From assembly GCF_021739485.1 (NCBI RefSeq), contig NZ_JAJFNK010000014.1, forward strand, positions 46,458 to 110,457: DNA of 64,000 bases, in the 5' to 3' direction. Shown here one piece after another: positions 24,850 through 33,051 of the stretch (position 1 is its first letter; the number at the start of each line of letters is the position of its first letter). The stretch comes from Alicyclobacillus tolerans. Its GTDB lineage: Bacteria > Bacillota > Bacilli > Alicyclobacillales > Alicyclobacillaceae. Below the pieces are notes generated by a model. The model made no database searches, was not told the origin of the DNA, and worked only from the letters and a program-made list of their open reading frames with translations. Made by a program: the position numbers and the translations under genes.

Positions 24850-26617
24850 CCTGATCTTCCTCCTTATCGCGACCCAAGAATGCCTCTAGGACGACCGGTT
24901 CTGCCAATACTTCTTGCACGGGGCCCACCGCAATGCGCTGTCCGAAGCTGAGCACTGTCAATTTATCGGCGACCTTTGTCACCAATGCCATATCGTGTTC
25001 AATCAACAGAATCGTGACGTGTTGCGATTTTAAACGCTGCAACAGTTGAATTAAGTTGGCGGTTTCGGTGTCGTTTAAGCCCGCCGCAGGTTCGTCCAGC
25101 AAGAGCACTTTGGGTTCTGCGACCAAAGCGCGGGCGAGTTCGACCAGTTTTTGCTGACCGTGTGGCAGGTTTTCCGCCAATTCAAAAGCGCGGTCCGCCA
25201 GTCCAACGTAAATAATGGCTTTCCAGGCTTTTTCCTCGAATTCGCGCCGTTCGCGCCGCGAAGCCGGAGAACTAAACATATTTCCTAAAAATGTCGACTT
25301 GCGGTGGCGGTGCAGCCCCAACATGACGTTGTCCAAAACGGTGAGTTCCTTACAGAGTCGAATGTTTTGAAACGTCCGGGCAATCCCGTTTTCAGTGACT
25401 CTGTACGATGGGAGACCAGTCAAGCTCTTACCTTCCAATTCGATGGTCCCGCCGCTGAGCGGATAAACGCCAGTGACCAGATTGAGTACAGTCGTTTTTC
25501 CGGATCCGTTCGGTCCAACCAGCGCGTGTGCCTCTTGACTCTTCAACGTCAAATCCACCGTGTCAACGGCTTTCAAACCGCCAAACGACTTCGAGATGCC
25601 GTTCAACTTCAACAAGGCTTCGCCCGACTCTGTGGGAACGCCAAAGCGAATGTCTTGCAAATCCAGTTTTGGCCGTTTTGGCGGTACTAAGCGCGCCCAC
25701 CATTTCTCGACGACGGACCATATTCCGCCCGGCATGCCGAGCACGACCAACAAAACGATAATCGCGTATACCACCAAATAAATGTGCTGCATGAAACGCA
25801 AAACTTCGGGCAGCAATGTCAAGACCACGGTGCCAAAGATAGTACCCACTGCGGAACCAGCCCCGCCGACCACTGTCATCGCCAGGAAGGAGACCGACTG
25901 ATTGAAGTCGAACAACCCTGGGCTGATGTACATGGCACCTGTGGCAAATACGCCGCCGGCAAAACCTGTAATGGTAGCCCCGACAGTGAAGGCCACAATC
26001 TTCGCGCGAAACGCGTTGACACCCATGACGTTTGCGGCCAACTCGTTTTCGCGGATGCCGCGCAGCGCCCGGCCCCAAGTGTATTTGCGCAAAGCATTGA
26101 CACCTGCAGCGACCAGGAACAGCAAAATGAACACGAAGTACAGAAACGGAACGTTTTGCATCAGCGAAATCCCGAAGATGTGAGGTCTGGGAATCCCACT
26201 AATTCCGTCCGGACCGCCGGTTAACGTGATCCAGTTGTTGAAAACCAAGCTGATTAGAGTCTGGAATCCGATGGTCACCATCGCCAGATAGTGCCCGGCC
26301 ATTTTCAGCGTGGACAAGCCGATGATAAAGCCGGCTACAGCGGATAAAGCGATTGCGACGAGAAGGCCGAGCCACATGGATTGGGTCTTGGTGGCGACAA
26401 CCGCAGCCCCGTACGCACCAATTCCGAAAAAGGCCGCTTGGCCCAGTGAAATCTGGCCGGTGTACCCGAGAATGATGGTCAACCCGAGGTTTGCGAGTGC
26501 CCAAGTGGCGGCTTCCATCGCCAATCCGGAGTAGTAGATGTTGTGGCCTACCAGCGGCGGAATCAACAGCACACATAAAATTGCCAAAGCTCCTGGCAGA
26601 TAACGTAGAATCCTCAT
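24830..26617 (-). CDS. Fused LivM permease and LivG ATPase
   Basis: A 595-residue single frame. Residues about 1-320 are a LivM permease with around ten membrane segments (including LGYTGQISLGQAAFFGIGAY). After a linker near residues 320-340 there is a complete LivG ATPase: Walker A VGPNGSGKTTVLN, signature LPHGQQKLVELAR (usual for LivG instead of LSGGQ), Walker B VLLLDEPAAGLND. ATG at 26617 follows AAAGGAGGTG. In most bacteria these are two genes; fusions of this kind are known. No stop or frameshift separates the halves, so this is a real fusion in the assembly given. Confidence 0.93.
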   Translation of the reverse strand: MRILRYLPGALAILCVLLIPPLVGHNIYYSGLAMEAATWALANLGLTIILGYTGQISLGQAAFFGIGAYGAAVVATKTQSMWLGLLVAIALSAVAGFIIGLSTLKMAGHYLAMVTIGFQTLISLVFNNWITLTGGPDGISGIPRPHIFGISLMQNVPFLYFVFILLFLVAAGVNALRKYTWGRALRGIRENELAANVMGVNAFRAKIVAFTVGATITGFAGGVFATGAMYISPGLFDFNQSVSFLAMTVVGGAGSAVGTIFGTVVLTLLPEVLRFMQHIYLVVYAIIVLLVVLGMPGGIWSVVEKWWARLVPPKRPKLDLQDIRFGVPTESGEALLKLNGISKSFGGLKAVDTVDLTLKSQEAHALVGPNGSGKTTVLNLVTGVYPLSGGTIELEGKSLTGLPSYRVTENGIARTFQNIRLCKELTVLDNVMLGLHRHRKSTFLGNMFSSPASRRERREFEEKAWKAIIYVGLADRAFELAENLPHGQQKLVELARALVAEPKVLLLDEPAAGLNDTETANLIQLLQRLKSQHVTILLIEHDMALVTKVADKLTVLSFGQRIAVGPVQEVLAEPVVLEAFLGRDKEEDQVVEAGG

Positions 26618-26630
26618 CGTAGCACCTCCT

Positions 26631-27506
26631 TTAGGCCTTTTCGGCGATTTTTTCTCCAAAAATTCCCTGTGGGCGCAGGAACAGGAACAGAATCAGAATG
26701 ACAAACGCGTACGCGTCCTTGTATGGCTCGGAAATGTATGCTGCCCCGAGGGTTTCGATAATCCCAATGGCCAAACCCCCAATGATGGCTCCGACGGTGT
26801 TCCCAAACCCTCCAATAATCGAAGCAGCAAACGCTTTCAAGGCGATACTCGTTCCCATTCCCGGGGCTACGAAGTAAATCGGAGCCACTAAGATTCCGGC
26901 TGCTCCCCCGAGGATGGAAGCGTAAATGAAGGTGAAGGCAATAATGAGGGCCACAGGGATACCCAACAACCGGGCGGTGTCTTTGTCTTGGGCCGTGGCT
27001 TCCATCTTTTTGCCGAGCATGCTGCGGTCCAGAACGAGGTACTGAAACGCGACAAAGATGGCTGTTGCCACCAAAATCACGAGGTACTGAACGGATATGA
27101 TAATGCTTCCAATTTTTATGGTTTGTGCCGCAAACAAAGACGGGACACTGATTGGATTGGCCCCAAAAATGTATTGGGCCAGGTTTTGCAGCAAAATCGA
27201 TGCCGCAATGGTGGATATAATGACCGGTAAAAACGACTGATTGCGCAACGGGTAATACACCCCGAGCTCAAAGAGCACTCCGAACACCGCCATCCCAATG
27301 AGGGCCAGGAGAAACGCAATCCAAACGTTGAGGTGCCAATCGATTACTGCGACGACCAAGAAAAACGCACCCACCATAGCGATTTGCCCTTGGGCGAAGT
27401 TCACGACGTTCGCCGCGCGATAGATTAACACGAATCCAAGTGCCACCAATGCGTAAATCGCCCCGATGCCGAGTCCACTGATGAGAAGTTGGAGAAAGTT
27501 TGCCAT
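26631..27506 (-). CDS. livH: Branched-chain amino-acid-type ABC transporter permease LivH
   Basis: A 291-residue permease with about eight membrane helices. The N-terminal GLGIGAIYALVALGFVLIYRAANVVNFAQG-type segment is the family signature (seen from residue 11), and the EAA-like loop has TARLLGIPVALI. ATG at 27506 is the only plausible start, although AAGGAGG lies 14 bases upstream, which is long. It is 14 bases ahead of the fused livM-livG gene. A hairpin separates it from livK. Confidence 0.9.
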   Translation of the reverse strand: MANFLQLLISGLGIGAIYALVALGFVLIYRAANVVNFAQGQIAMVGAFFLVVAVIDWHLNVWIAFLLALIGMAVFGVLFELGVYYPLRNQSFLPVIISTIAASILLQNLAQYIFGANPISVPSLFAAQTIKIGSIIISVQYLVILVATAIFVAFQYLVLDRSMLGKKMEATAQDKDTARLLGIPVALIIAFTFIYASILGGAAGILVAPIYFVAPGMGTSIALKAFAASIIGGFGNTVGAIIGGLAIGIIETLGAAYISEPYKDAYAFVILILFLFLRPQGIFGEKIAEKA

Positions 27507-27549
27507 GGGGTGTGTCGATCCCTCCTTGATGAATTCCCGAGGTTTGCAC

Positions 27550-27574
27550 AAGCAGGGAGTTGAACTCCCTGCTT
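27550..27574. other. Intercistronic hairpin between livK and livH
   Basis: AAGCAGGGAGTT at 27550-27561 is mirrored by AACTCCCTGCTT ending at 27574, nearly loopless. On the minus strand no T-run follows. It probably protects the livK message end or partly attenuates, giving more binding protein than permease, as is common in such operons (inference). Confidence 0.7.
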
Positions 27575-27591
27575 CTGCTTTTCCTCAAAAC

Positions 27592-28833
27592 TTAGTTCCC
27601 CGACGACGAAGATTGATAGAAGTTGTAGGACTTCAAAATGACCGGTTTGGAGCCCTGGAACTTAACCACGGTGTAACCGTGCAAGCCGTCCCCGTTTTTG
27701 TCAAAGTTGTACGTCCCTTCAGCGCCTTTGAAGCCCTTCACACCGAACAGTCCTTGCTGAACCGCTTTATGGCTTGTACCACTCTTGGCGAGCACGCTGG
27801 CGAGTACGTTGACGGCGTCATAGGTGTACGAGGAGTAGTTATCCGGGATGACACCTGGGTACGCTTTTTCAAGGGCCTTGCCAAAGGTGACAGACGCCTG
27901 GTTCTGACCATAGGCGTAGTCGACTGTGCCGTAGTCCCCATTGAGCTGGTTGCCAAGCAGGTGAATGACGTCGGACGACGAGATGGAAGAGGAACCCATG
28001 ATGGTCGCCTTCATACCGAACTGGCTGTACTGCTTCAGGAAGATGCCAAGGTCCGCGCCGTATGTGAAGTAAGTAGCTACGGCTTGCGGATTCGCACTCT
28101 TCAACGCGGTGATGATGGACGTGTAGTCTGTGGCGTGGTTCGTGTAGCCTTGGTCAGAGACGACGGTTCCGCCGTATTGTGCGATGTATTTCTTCAGGTA
28201 CGTCTCGCCGCCGGTACCAAACGCATCCGTCGAGTGAACGATGGCAATTTTCTTCAGGCCCAGTTTCTTGATGAGGTAGTAGGCCATGGTTCTCGCCGAG
28301 TAACTGTCGTTCGGACGGAAGCGGAAGATCCACGGGTCATTCTCATGAGTCAGCTGCGGGTCCGTACCGCCAATCAATACGGGAACGCCGGCTTGTTGGA
28401 TGTTCGGATTGATGGCCTGCACTTCTGTGGAGCGGATAGGACCAATAATGGCCGTTAATTTCGGGTACTGAGATACCAGTTTATTAAACGCGTTGACGGT
28501 GCCGGGATTGGTCGTTTGGTCGTCTTCGACGATCAATTTCAACGGGTGACCGTTAACTCCGCCTTTGGCGTTAATCTCATTGATAGCGAGTTGGGCTCCA
28601 TCCACTTTAAGTTTCCCAGACGCAGCACCGGAACCGGTCAATGCACTGAGCATTCCGATCTCGTACGGTGAATTCCCTCCCCCTGACGATGAAGCAGTGG
28701 AATTGCCGCCGGACGAATTGCTCGAACTGTTGGAGGAAGTTCCGCCCCCGCCGCCTGAAGTTCCACACGCGGTAACCAGTAATCCTGCGGCCACAACCCC
28801 TGCGAAAGACAACAACCTCTTTTGTTTTTTCAT
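27592..28833 (-). CDS. livK: ABC transporter substrate-binding lipoprotein, LivK type
   Basis: A 413-residue lipoprotein. The signal peptide ends in the lipobox LLVTAC (cysteine at residue 23), followed by a Gly/Ser/Asn-rich linker to about residue 55. The type I periplasmic-binding fold of the branched-chain amino-acid family follows, with IGMLSALTGSGAASG, KLIVEDDQTTNPG and AIIGPIRSTEV. It would be anchored outside the membrane and deliver the solute to the permease. ATG at 28833 follows GGGAGG. First gene of the operon. Confidence 0.92.
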   Translation of the reverse strand: MKKQKRLLSFAGVVAAGLLVTACGTSGGGGGTSSNSSSNSSGGNSTASSSGGGNSPYEIGMLSALTGSGAASGKLKVDGAQLAINEINAKGGVNGHPLKLIVEDDQTTNPGTVNAFNKLVSQYPKLTAIIGPIRSTEVQAINPNIQQAGVPVLIGGTDPQLTHENDPWIFRFRPNDSYSARTMAYYLIKKLGLKKIAIVHSTDAFGTGGETYLKKYIAQYGGTVVSDQGYTNHATDYTSIITALKSANPQAVATYFTYGADLGIFLKQYSQFGMKATIMGSSSISSSDVIHLLGNQLNGDYGTVDYAYGQNQASVTFGKALEKAYPGVIPDNYSSYTYDAVNVLASVLAKSGTSHKAVQQGLFGVKGFKGAEGTYNFDKNGDGLHGYTVVKFQGSKPVILKSYNFYQSSSSGN

Positions 28834-28851
28834 TTCTTGACCTCCCTAATC

Positions 28852-28928
28852 TTGTAAACGTTTTGAGGGTGATTTACTGAATACGGAAGACTATACACAA
28901 AATCTATGTGAAAATCTAGATAGTCTTC
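28852..28928. promoter_or_regulatory. livK leader: cre-like site and inverted repeat
   Basis: TTGTAAACGTTTTGA at 28852-28866 matches the catabolite-responsive element consensus except for one position. GAAGACTAT (28886-28894) and ATAGTCTTC (28920-28928) form a perfect 9-base inverted repeat 25 bases apart. On the minus strand a TATAGT inside this region is a possible -10 with a weak TAGATT 17 bases before. Together they look like the regulated promoter of the transporter operon. Confidence 0.45.
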
Positions 28929-28929
28929 A

Positions 28930-29289
28930 GAGTGTTGAAAATAAGCAAGTTATATACCATCTACAAATTATTCTGCTTTTTACCCATAAAACATTGATCA
29001 TTTGGCTTAAATTTAAAAAATTCGTTCCACGTTGAAACCCATAGTTCCAGGGGTTTCGTTGCAAAACGAAACAAAATCCCTTTTAAATCGACAATATGCA
29101 TCTCATTCTGACCATGGACTGGGCCTTAGATGCCTAGGCGCTTTGGAGGGCTTCGGGACTCCGGGGACTGGTTCACTTTCTAGTTCCTTTTGCGGTTTCA
29201 ATAGAAGGTTTCGTTTCAATAAAAGGTATCATAGATAGACGACGGCTCGCGATGGGACCTCGGATGGACCATCCGAATTGGATGGTCGT
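28930..29289. other. Gene-free intergenic region with two hairpins and an 18 bp repeat
   Basis: I see no gene. GTTTCGTT (29053-29060) pairs with AACGAAAC (29065-29072). Near 29194-29230 two 18-base units (CGGTTTCAATAGAAGGTT and CGTTTCAATAAAAGGTAT) repeat. GACCATCC and GGATGGTC at about 29267-29287 form a hairpin right behind the stop of the next minus-strand gene, without a T-run. Confidence 0.55.
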
Positions 29290-30045
29290 TTAGAACAACC
29301 CGAACCATTTCTTTCTCTTCTGTTGAGCAGTCTGTTGGGCTGCCTGTTGTGCAGCCGCAGCCTGTTCCACGGCAGCTCTAAGTTCGTGCAGTTCATTCAG
29401 GGTTTGCATGAGCAGCTTGTCCCGTTCTTGGGTGTATTCGTTCTGCTGGAGCCGGAGCTGCCTTTTGACGGATTGGTTTTCGTGAAGGAACTTTTCCATC
29501 AAAGTACTTTTGTCTCTTTCGTGGGTATTGAGCTCGGAAAGAAGGTCCTTCATCTGTTCTTCATGTGAACTCAGCTCGTCCTTCATTTGCTGGATTCCTG
29601 CGCTGATTTGAACCTCATATGAAAAGATTTCATCGAGTTTGGCGAGCTGTTGTTTCATCTGTACATTTTCCGCTTGAATCTCTTGGATCTTCTGCTGCAT
29701 TTCGCGGAAGCTTTTGGCCATGCCTTCAAACAGTTCTACGAAATTCTCCGACAACGCCTTGTCGAGGGCGGCGGTCATCATTTCTTCCGTCGCGGCTCGG
29801 ATCTCCTCTTCTTCTATCACCTGCAGCGCCTGATTCCCGAGCAAAGCCTTTCGCGCATCTTCAAGCGTAGCCTTCGGCTGTGAAAGCGCCTTTTTAATGA
29901 TCTCGATTTTTTCAAACTCCGATTCATCAAAATACCGGACAGTGTTTTTACGAACGCACTCGATAAGCTGCGCGTCAGACCAGTTGCGTAACTGGGTTGC
30001 CGAGACTCCCAATTCCTTGGCAGTCTGGGTAATGGACTTCAACAT
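29290..30045 (-). CDS. MerR-like DNA-binding protein with long coiled coil
   Basis: A 251-residue protein. Residues about 3-70 are a MerR-type winged helix (TAKELGVSATQLRNWSDAQL, then VRYFDESEFEKIEIIKKAL). From about residue 80 to 225 it is charged and Gln-rich coiled coil. The C-terminal end is an Ala/Gln-rich stretch and KRKKWFGLF, a short basic-aromatic tail that could touch the membrane. This layout recalls chromosome- or plasmid-organising proteins such as RacA, not metal-sensing MerR proteins. ATG at 30045 has GGAGG eight bases upstream (GTG one codon earlier also possible). Three CATATG palindromes lie upstream. Confidence 0.8.
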   Translation of the reverse strand: MLKSITQTAKELGVSATQLRNWSDAQLIECVRKNTVRYFDESEFEKIEIIKKALSQPKATLEDARKALLGNQALQVIEEEEIRAATEEMMTAALDKALSENFVELFEGMAKSFREMQQKIQEIQAENVQMKQQLAKLDEIFSYEVQISAGIQQMKDELSSHEEQMKDLLSELNTHERDKSTLMEKFLHENQSVKRQLRLQQNEYTQERDKLLMQTLNELHELRAAVEQAAAAQQAAQQTAQQKRKKWFGLF

Positions 30046-30081
30046 CACTTCGTCCTCCCTTCATATCGGCTATTCCGTCAC

Positions 30082-30169
30082 TCATATGAACTTAGATAAA
30101 CCAACCCCAAACCCTTTTAACGGATTTGATAATTTTGTTCATATGAATTGGTCGTAAAGTCATATGAAC
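30082..30169. promoter_or_regulatory. Three TCATATGAA palindromes upstream of the MerR-like gene
   Basis: TCATATGAAC at 30082-30091, TTCATATGAA at 30138-30147 and TCATATGAAC at 30160-30169; a half copy (TTCATAT) lies at 30059-30065. The two outer sites are centred 21 bases apart, two helical turns, and the inner one 57 bases away. They surround the expected promoter, which suggests autoregulation by the encoded MerR-like protein. Confidence 0.65.
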
Positions 30170-30175
30170 TGAAAA

Positions 30176-30200
30176 TGAGGCTGAAAGAGGATCAGCCTCA
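30176..30200 (-). terminator. Terminator of the 46-residue protein gene
   Basis: TGAGGCTGA (30176-30184) pairs with TCAGCCTCA (30192-30200). On the minus strand TTTTCAGTTC follows. It begins three bases after the stop codon of the small gene at 30203. Confidence 0.75.
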
Positions 30201-30202
30201 CA

Positions 30203-30343
30203 TTAACGAAATTTGGGAGTTTGATAGTGAATGGTCCACGTTCCATCGAGATTGAACTGCGCCGTGTATTCGATTGGACGCAGAGTGGTTAACACAGCAA
30301 TCAATTCTTGCACGGTGCGGCATACTTTTGAGTGGTGTCGCAT
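30203..30343 (-). CDS. 46-residue protein of unknown function
   Basis: A small reading frame beginning MRHHSKVCRTVQELIAVL and ending FNLDGTWTIHYQTPKFR. AGGAGG lies seven bases before the ATG at 30343, and a proper terminator follows directly, so it has the full structure of a gene despite its size. It has no signal peptide or membrane segment. The sequence suggests a short helix (residues 8-22) then two beta strands. I do not recognise a family. It is divergent from nothing and sits between the MerR-like gene and the wall-protein gene, both also on the minus strand. Confidence 0.65.
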   Translation of the reverse strand: MRHHSKVCRTVQELIAVLTTLRPIEYTAQFNLDGTWTIHYQTPKFR

Positions 30344-30536
30344 CTTTTTACCTCCTGCCGGGTGGTCTTCTAGTTACTAGTCTGTCCACTCTGGCCAAAA
30401 AATATACTAGACTTCATAGAAATTTTTTCCCGAGGACAACCAGGGCCCGGAAAAATGGCCATACATGACCACAAATCTGTAAGTGAATGGGTAAAGCCAT
30501 GAATACATATCGTCTCTTTCGCAAATTCGCAAACCG

Positions 30537-31781
30537 TCAAGAAGACACTACATCAGCTTCAATCTCGTTGTAGATGGCCTGTACCCCGTAAGCCCAGGAT
30601 GCATCGGTCGCGTATACCCCATTGCCCGCGTGGTTCTTGGGGTCATTCAGCCAAATAATAGGGTCTTCGCCACGCGGCGGGACGGCAGACAGCTTCACCT
30701 GAATCATTTCTGCAGCATACGTTGCAGATTGCATCAGATTGGTGTGATACAGTGCCCAACTGCCGAATACGTCAAACGGATTCTCCAATTTCCACGTTTC
30801 GTGAGAGGTCCCTTGTTGGACAAAATCCAATTCCTGGCCCGTGATCGCGATCATCAACGCCGGGTTCACATCGTACACCTTCGCGACGCTGCAAATGGTT
30901 TCAATGTCGGCGAGCGAAAATGCCGAGTTTTTGCTGTGGACGAAATCGTAGAGTTTGGACGGGGAGATGTTCTGGTAACGCAGAGAAGGGGTGGCCACCG
31001 AAGACGCACCGCTGCGGCCTTCAAGGATCTGTTCTTGTTGCTGCGCTTCGGCCTCGAGCGCCTGAATCTGACTTTGCGTTAGATTGAGTTGTTTCTCCAG
31101 TGCCTTCTGATGCTGGCCCAACTGGGTCAAGCCGCGGTTGGCCAACACCCACGAAAGCTGCGCCTGGCCTTCTTGAATCACTTTCTCCCGTTTCAAACTC
31201 GCAAGATGCCGGCTGTTTGCCGTCAACTTGTTGTAATTTTGCTTCTGGCTGGCTTGTTCGGCACTCAGTTTCTTCTGTAGGCTAAGGGTTTCATTTAAAA
31301 GTTTGCGTTCACTGGATATGAACAGGTAAAGAGCCTGCACCCGAGTCATTAAGTCGTCAAAACTCGTCGCATTGAATAGAACTGCCAGGTACGACACGTG
31401 GCCCGTTTCGTAGTCGACGCGCACCAAGTTTGCGACGTGCGCTTTGTCGTCTCTCAATTCAGCCTGGCTTTGCTTAATGTTTTGGTTGAGCGTTTGAATC
31501 CGGGATCGGATCTGCTGCATCCGTATCGCATCCGCGTGGATCTCGTTGGTTATTTCGAGAATCGATCGATGTGTTTGCACGACGTGTGTTTTTGCGATAG
31601 TTGCGGCTTGTTGCTGCTGTTTTACTTTGTTTTTGGTTTGGACAATCTGGCTTTGCAGTTCATTTTTTTGTTGCTGCGCCTGGGACAGTGGACTCGCCTC
31701 GACCGTGTGCATCATGCAAGAGTTGACAAGCAACAGTACCCACATGGGTGCCAACAATTTACTTCTAAGCCTCAAATCCAT
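30537..31781 (-). CDS. Secreted CwlO-like coiled-coil protein with glucosaminidase-like domain
   Basis: A 414-residue protein. Hydrophobic residues 12-25 followed by AEAS-like cleavage context form a signal peptide. Residues about 30-255 are Gln-rich coiled coil as in CwlO/PcsB N-termini. From about residue 290 there is a globular domain (IETICSVAKVYDVNPALMIA, ITGQELDF, NPFDVFG, YATDASWAYGVQAIYNEI) that resembles the lysozyme-like glucosaminidase fold, Glu of GQEL being the candidate catalytic residue. It likely acts on peptidoglycan outside the cell. ATG at 31781 follows TAGGAGTG; a 24-residue extension upstream runs through a tandem repeat and is unlikely. Confidence 0.75.
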   Translation of the reverse strand: MDLRLRSKLLAPMWVLLLVNSCMMHTVEASPLSQAQQQKNELQSQIVQTKNKVKQQQQAATIAKTHVVQTHRSILEITNEIHADAIRMQQIRSRIQTLNQNIKQSQAELRDDKAHVANLVRVDYETGHVSYLAVLFNATSFDDLMTRVQALYLFISSERKLLNETLSLQKKLSAEQASQKQNYNKLTANSRHLASLKREKVIQEGQAQLSWVLANRGLTQLGQHQKALEKQLNLTQSQIQALEAEAQQQEQILEGRSGASSVATPSLRYQNISPSKLYDFVHSKNSAFSLADIETICSVAKVYDVNPALMIAITGQELDFVQQGTSHETWKLENPFDVFGSWALYHTNLMQSATYAAEMIQVKLSAVPPRGEDPIIWLNDPKNHAGNGVYATDASWAYGVQAIYNEIEADVVSS

Positions 31782-31812
31782 GTACACTCCTATCCCGCAC
31801 TCAAAATCACCC

Positions 31813-31841
31813 TGAAACTTCGATTCTTGAAACTTCGATTC
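31813..31841. repeat. Two tandem 15 bp units
   Basis: TGAAACTTCGATTCT at 31813-31827 and TGAAACTTCGATTC at 31828-31841, in the leader of the CwlO-like gene about 32-60 bases before its start. Confidence 0.85.
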
Positions 31842-31936
31842 GCCTTCTCGCAAACAACTAGAGCTAAGATAAGTTGTAGATAGGTTTCGATTTTCGGAGG
31901 AGTTTTAAGGGGGCAGGGGTGGATTGTCAAAAAAGC

Positions 31937-31968
31937 GACACGGCCTCTTCTGGAAACAAGGCCGTGTC
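31937..31968 (-). terminator. Terminator of the second esterase gene
   Basis: GACACGGCCT (31937-31946) pairs perfectly with AGGCCGTGTC (31959-31968); on the minus strand GCTTTTTTGAC follows. Eight bases downstream of the esterase stop. Confidence 0.92.
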
Positions 31969-31975
31969 CCGAACT

Positions 31976-32917
31976 CTACTCTTCAACTTTCGCCAAGGCT
32001 CTTGCCAATGCGGATACATATTCTGCCGCCGCCCTCTTGCTGATGTCGGCGTCGGGAATAAACACTTCAAACGCGTGGAAGCACCCCGGATAAATGTGAA
32101 ACTCAACCGGAACGCCTGCCTGCAACAGGCGCTGCACGTAATCGATGGTCTCGTCCCGAAACACATCCAGTTCGCCAACGCACGTGTACACAGGCGGCAG
32201 ACCCGAGAGGTCCTTGGCTCTCGATGCCGCAGCATACGGCGATACGTCTCCTGTCGCGTCTTCCCCCAAATACATCCGCCACGCGGCGACGTTCGCTGAT
32301 CGGTTCCACACTCGATTGTCCGTAATCTCGTGACTGGATGGCGTCGTATTCTGGTCGTCAATCATCGGATACAGCGGCATCTGGAAACAAATGTTTGGGC
32401 CGCCGCGATCGCGGGCAAGCAGGGCCAGTCCAGCAGTCAACCCACCCCCCGCGCTGGCTCCGCCTATGGCAATCCGGGTGTCGTCCACGCCAAGGTCCTT
32501 GGCCGATTCCGCGAGCCACTGGAGTGCGGCGTAGCAGTCCTCGACAGGTGCCGGAAAAGGGTGTTCCGGTGCCAACCGGTATTCGACGGAGACCACAACA
32601 CAGTTGGCAGTTTCAACGAACCGCTGACACAGTCCGTCGTCTTGGTCGTAAGTCCCCAGAATGTATCCGCCGCCGTGGATCCACAATAGTGCGGGAAGCA
32701 GGCCGCTTTTTTCTGCCGGTTCGTAGATCCTTACCGGGACGTCGGGTGCCCCCTCAGGTCCAGGGATGTCGCGATGGGTGATTGCGACACGCTCCGATCT
32801 CGGTGCAGGTTCAAACAACGGCATGCTTCGAATGACTTCCAGGTCCGTGAAGTCAATGGCAGGGATTTCGGCAAAAATCGGCTTTAAATCGGGGTGAATT
32901 TTCTTGTCCATATCCAT
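31976..32917 (-). CDS. Alpha/beta hydrolase (HSL-type carboxylesterase), copy 2
   Basis: A 313-residue close paralogue of the esterase at 2744-3679; by eye about four residues in five are the same over the whole length. It keeps HGGGY and the acidic LDVFRDE motif, but the nucleophile elbow is GASAGG and the histidine motif is CFHAF. ATG at 32917 (MDMDKKIHPDL) follows GGAGG, exactly as in copy 1. It is monocistronic with its own terminator. Substrates unknown; changes next to the catalytic Ser and His suggest a different specificity. Confidence 0.9.
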   Translation of the reverse strand: MDMDKKIHPDLKPIFAEIPAIDFTDLEVIRSMPLFEPAPRSERVAITHRDIPGPEGAPDVPVRIYEPAEKSGLLPALLWIHGGGYILGTYDQDDGLCQRFVETANCVVVSVEYRLAPEHPFPAPVEDCYAALQWLAESAKDLGVDDTRIAIGGASAGGGLTAGLALLARDRGGPNICFQMPLYPMIDDQNTTPSSHEITDNRVWNRSANVAAWRMYLGEDATGDVSPYAAASRAKDLSGLPPVYTCVGELDVFRDETIDYVQRLLQAGVPVEFHIYPGCFHAFEVFIPDADISKRAAAEYVSALARALAKVEE

Positions 32918-33051
32918 CAAGACCGCCTCCACCTATCATTGATAGAATTACTAGAACCTATGCACCGTGAGAAAGAAAAAGAATTGATCGTTTTTTCGGA
33001 TGCAATTCAGAGAAGTTGGTATCCTCCGAGCAGGGTCGTGTTCTGTCTTTG

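Noticed and set aside
29610..29622. CATATG-containing site inside the MerR-like coding region (CTCATATGAAAAG)
   Set aside because: Single copy within coding sequence; may be chance, so not counted as an operator.
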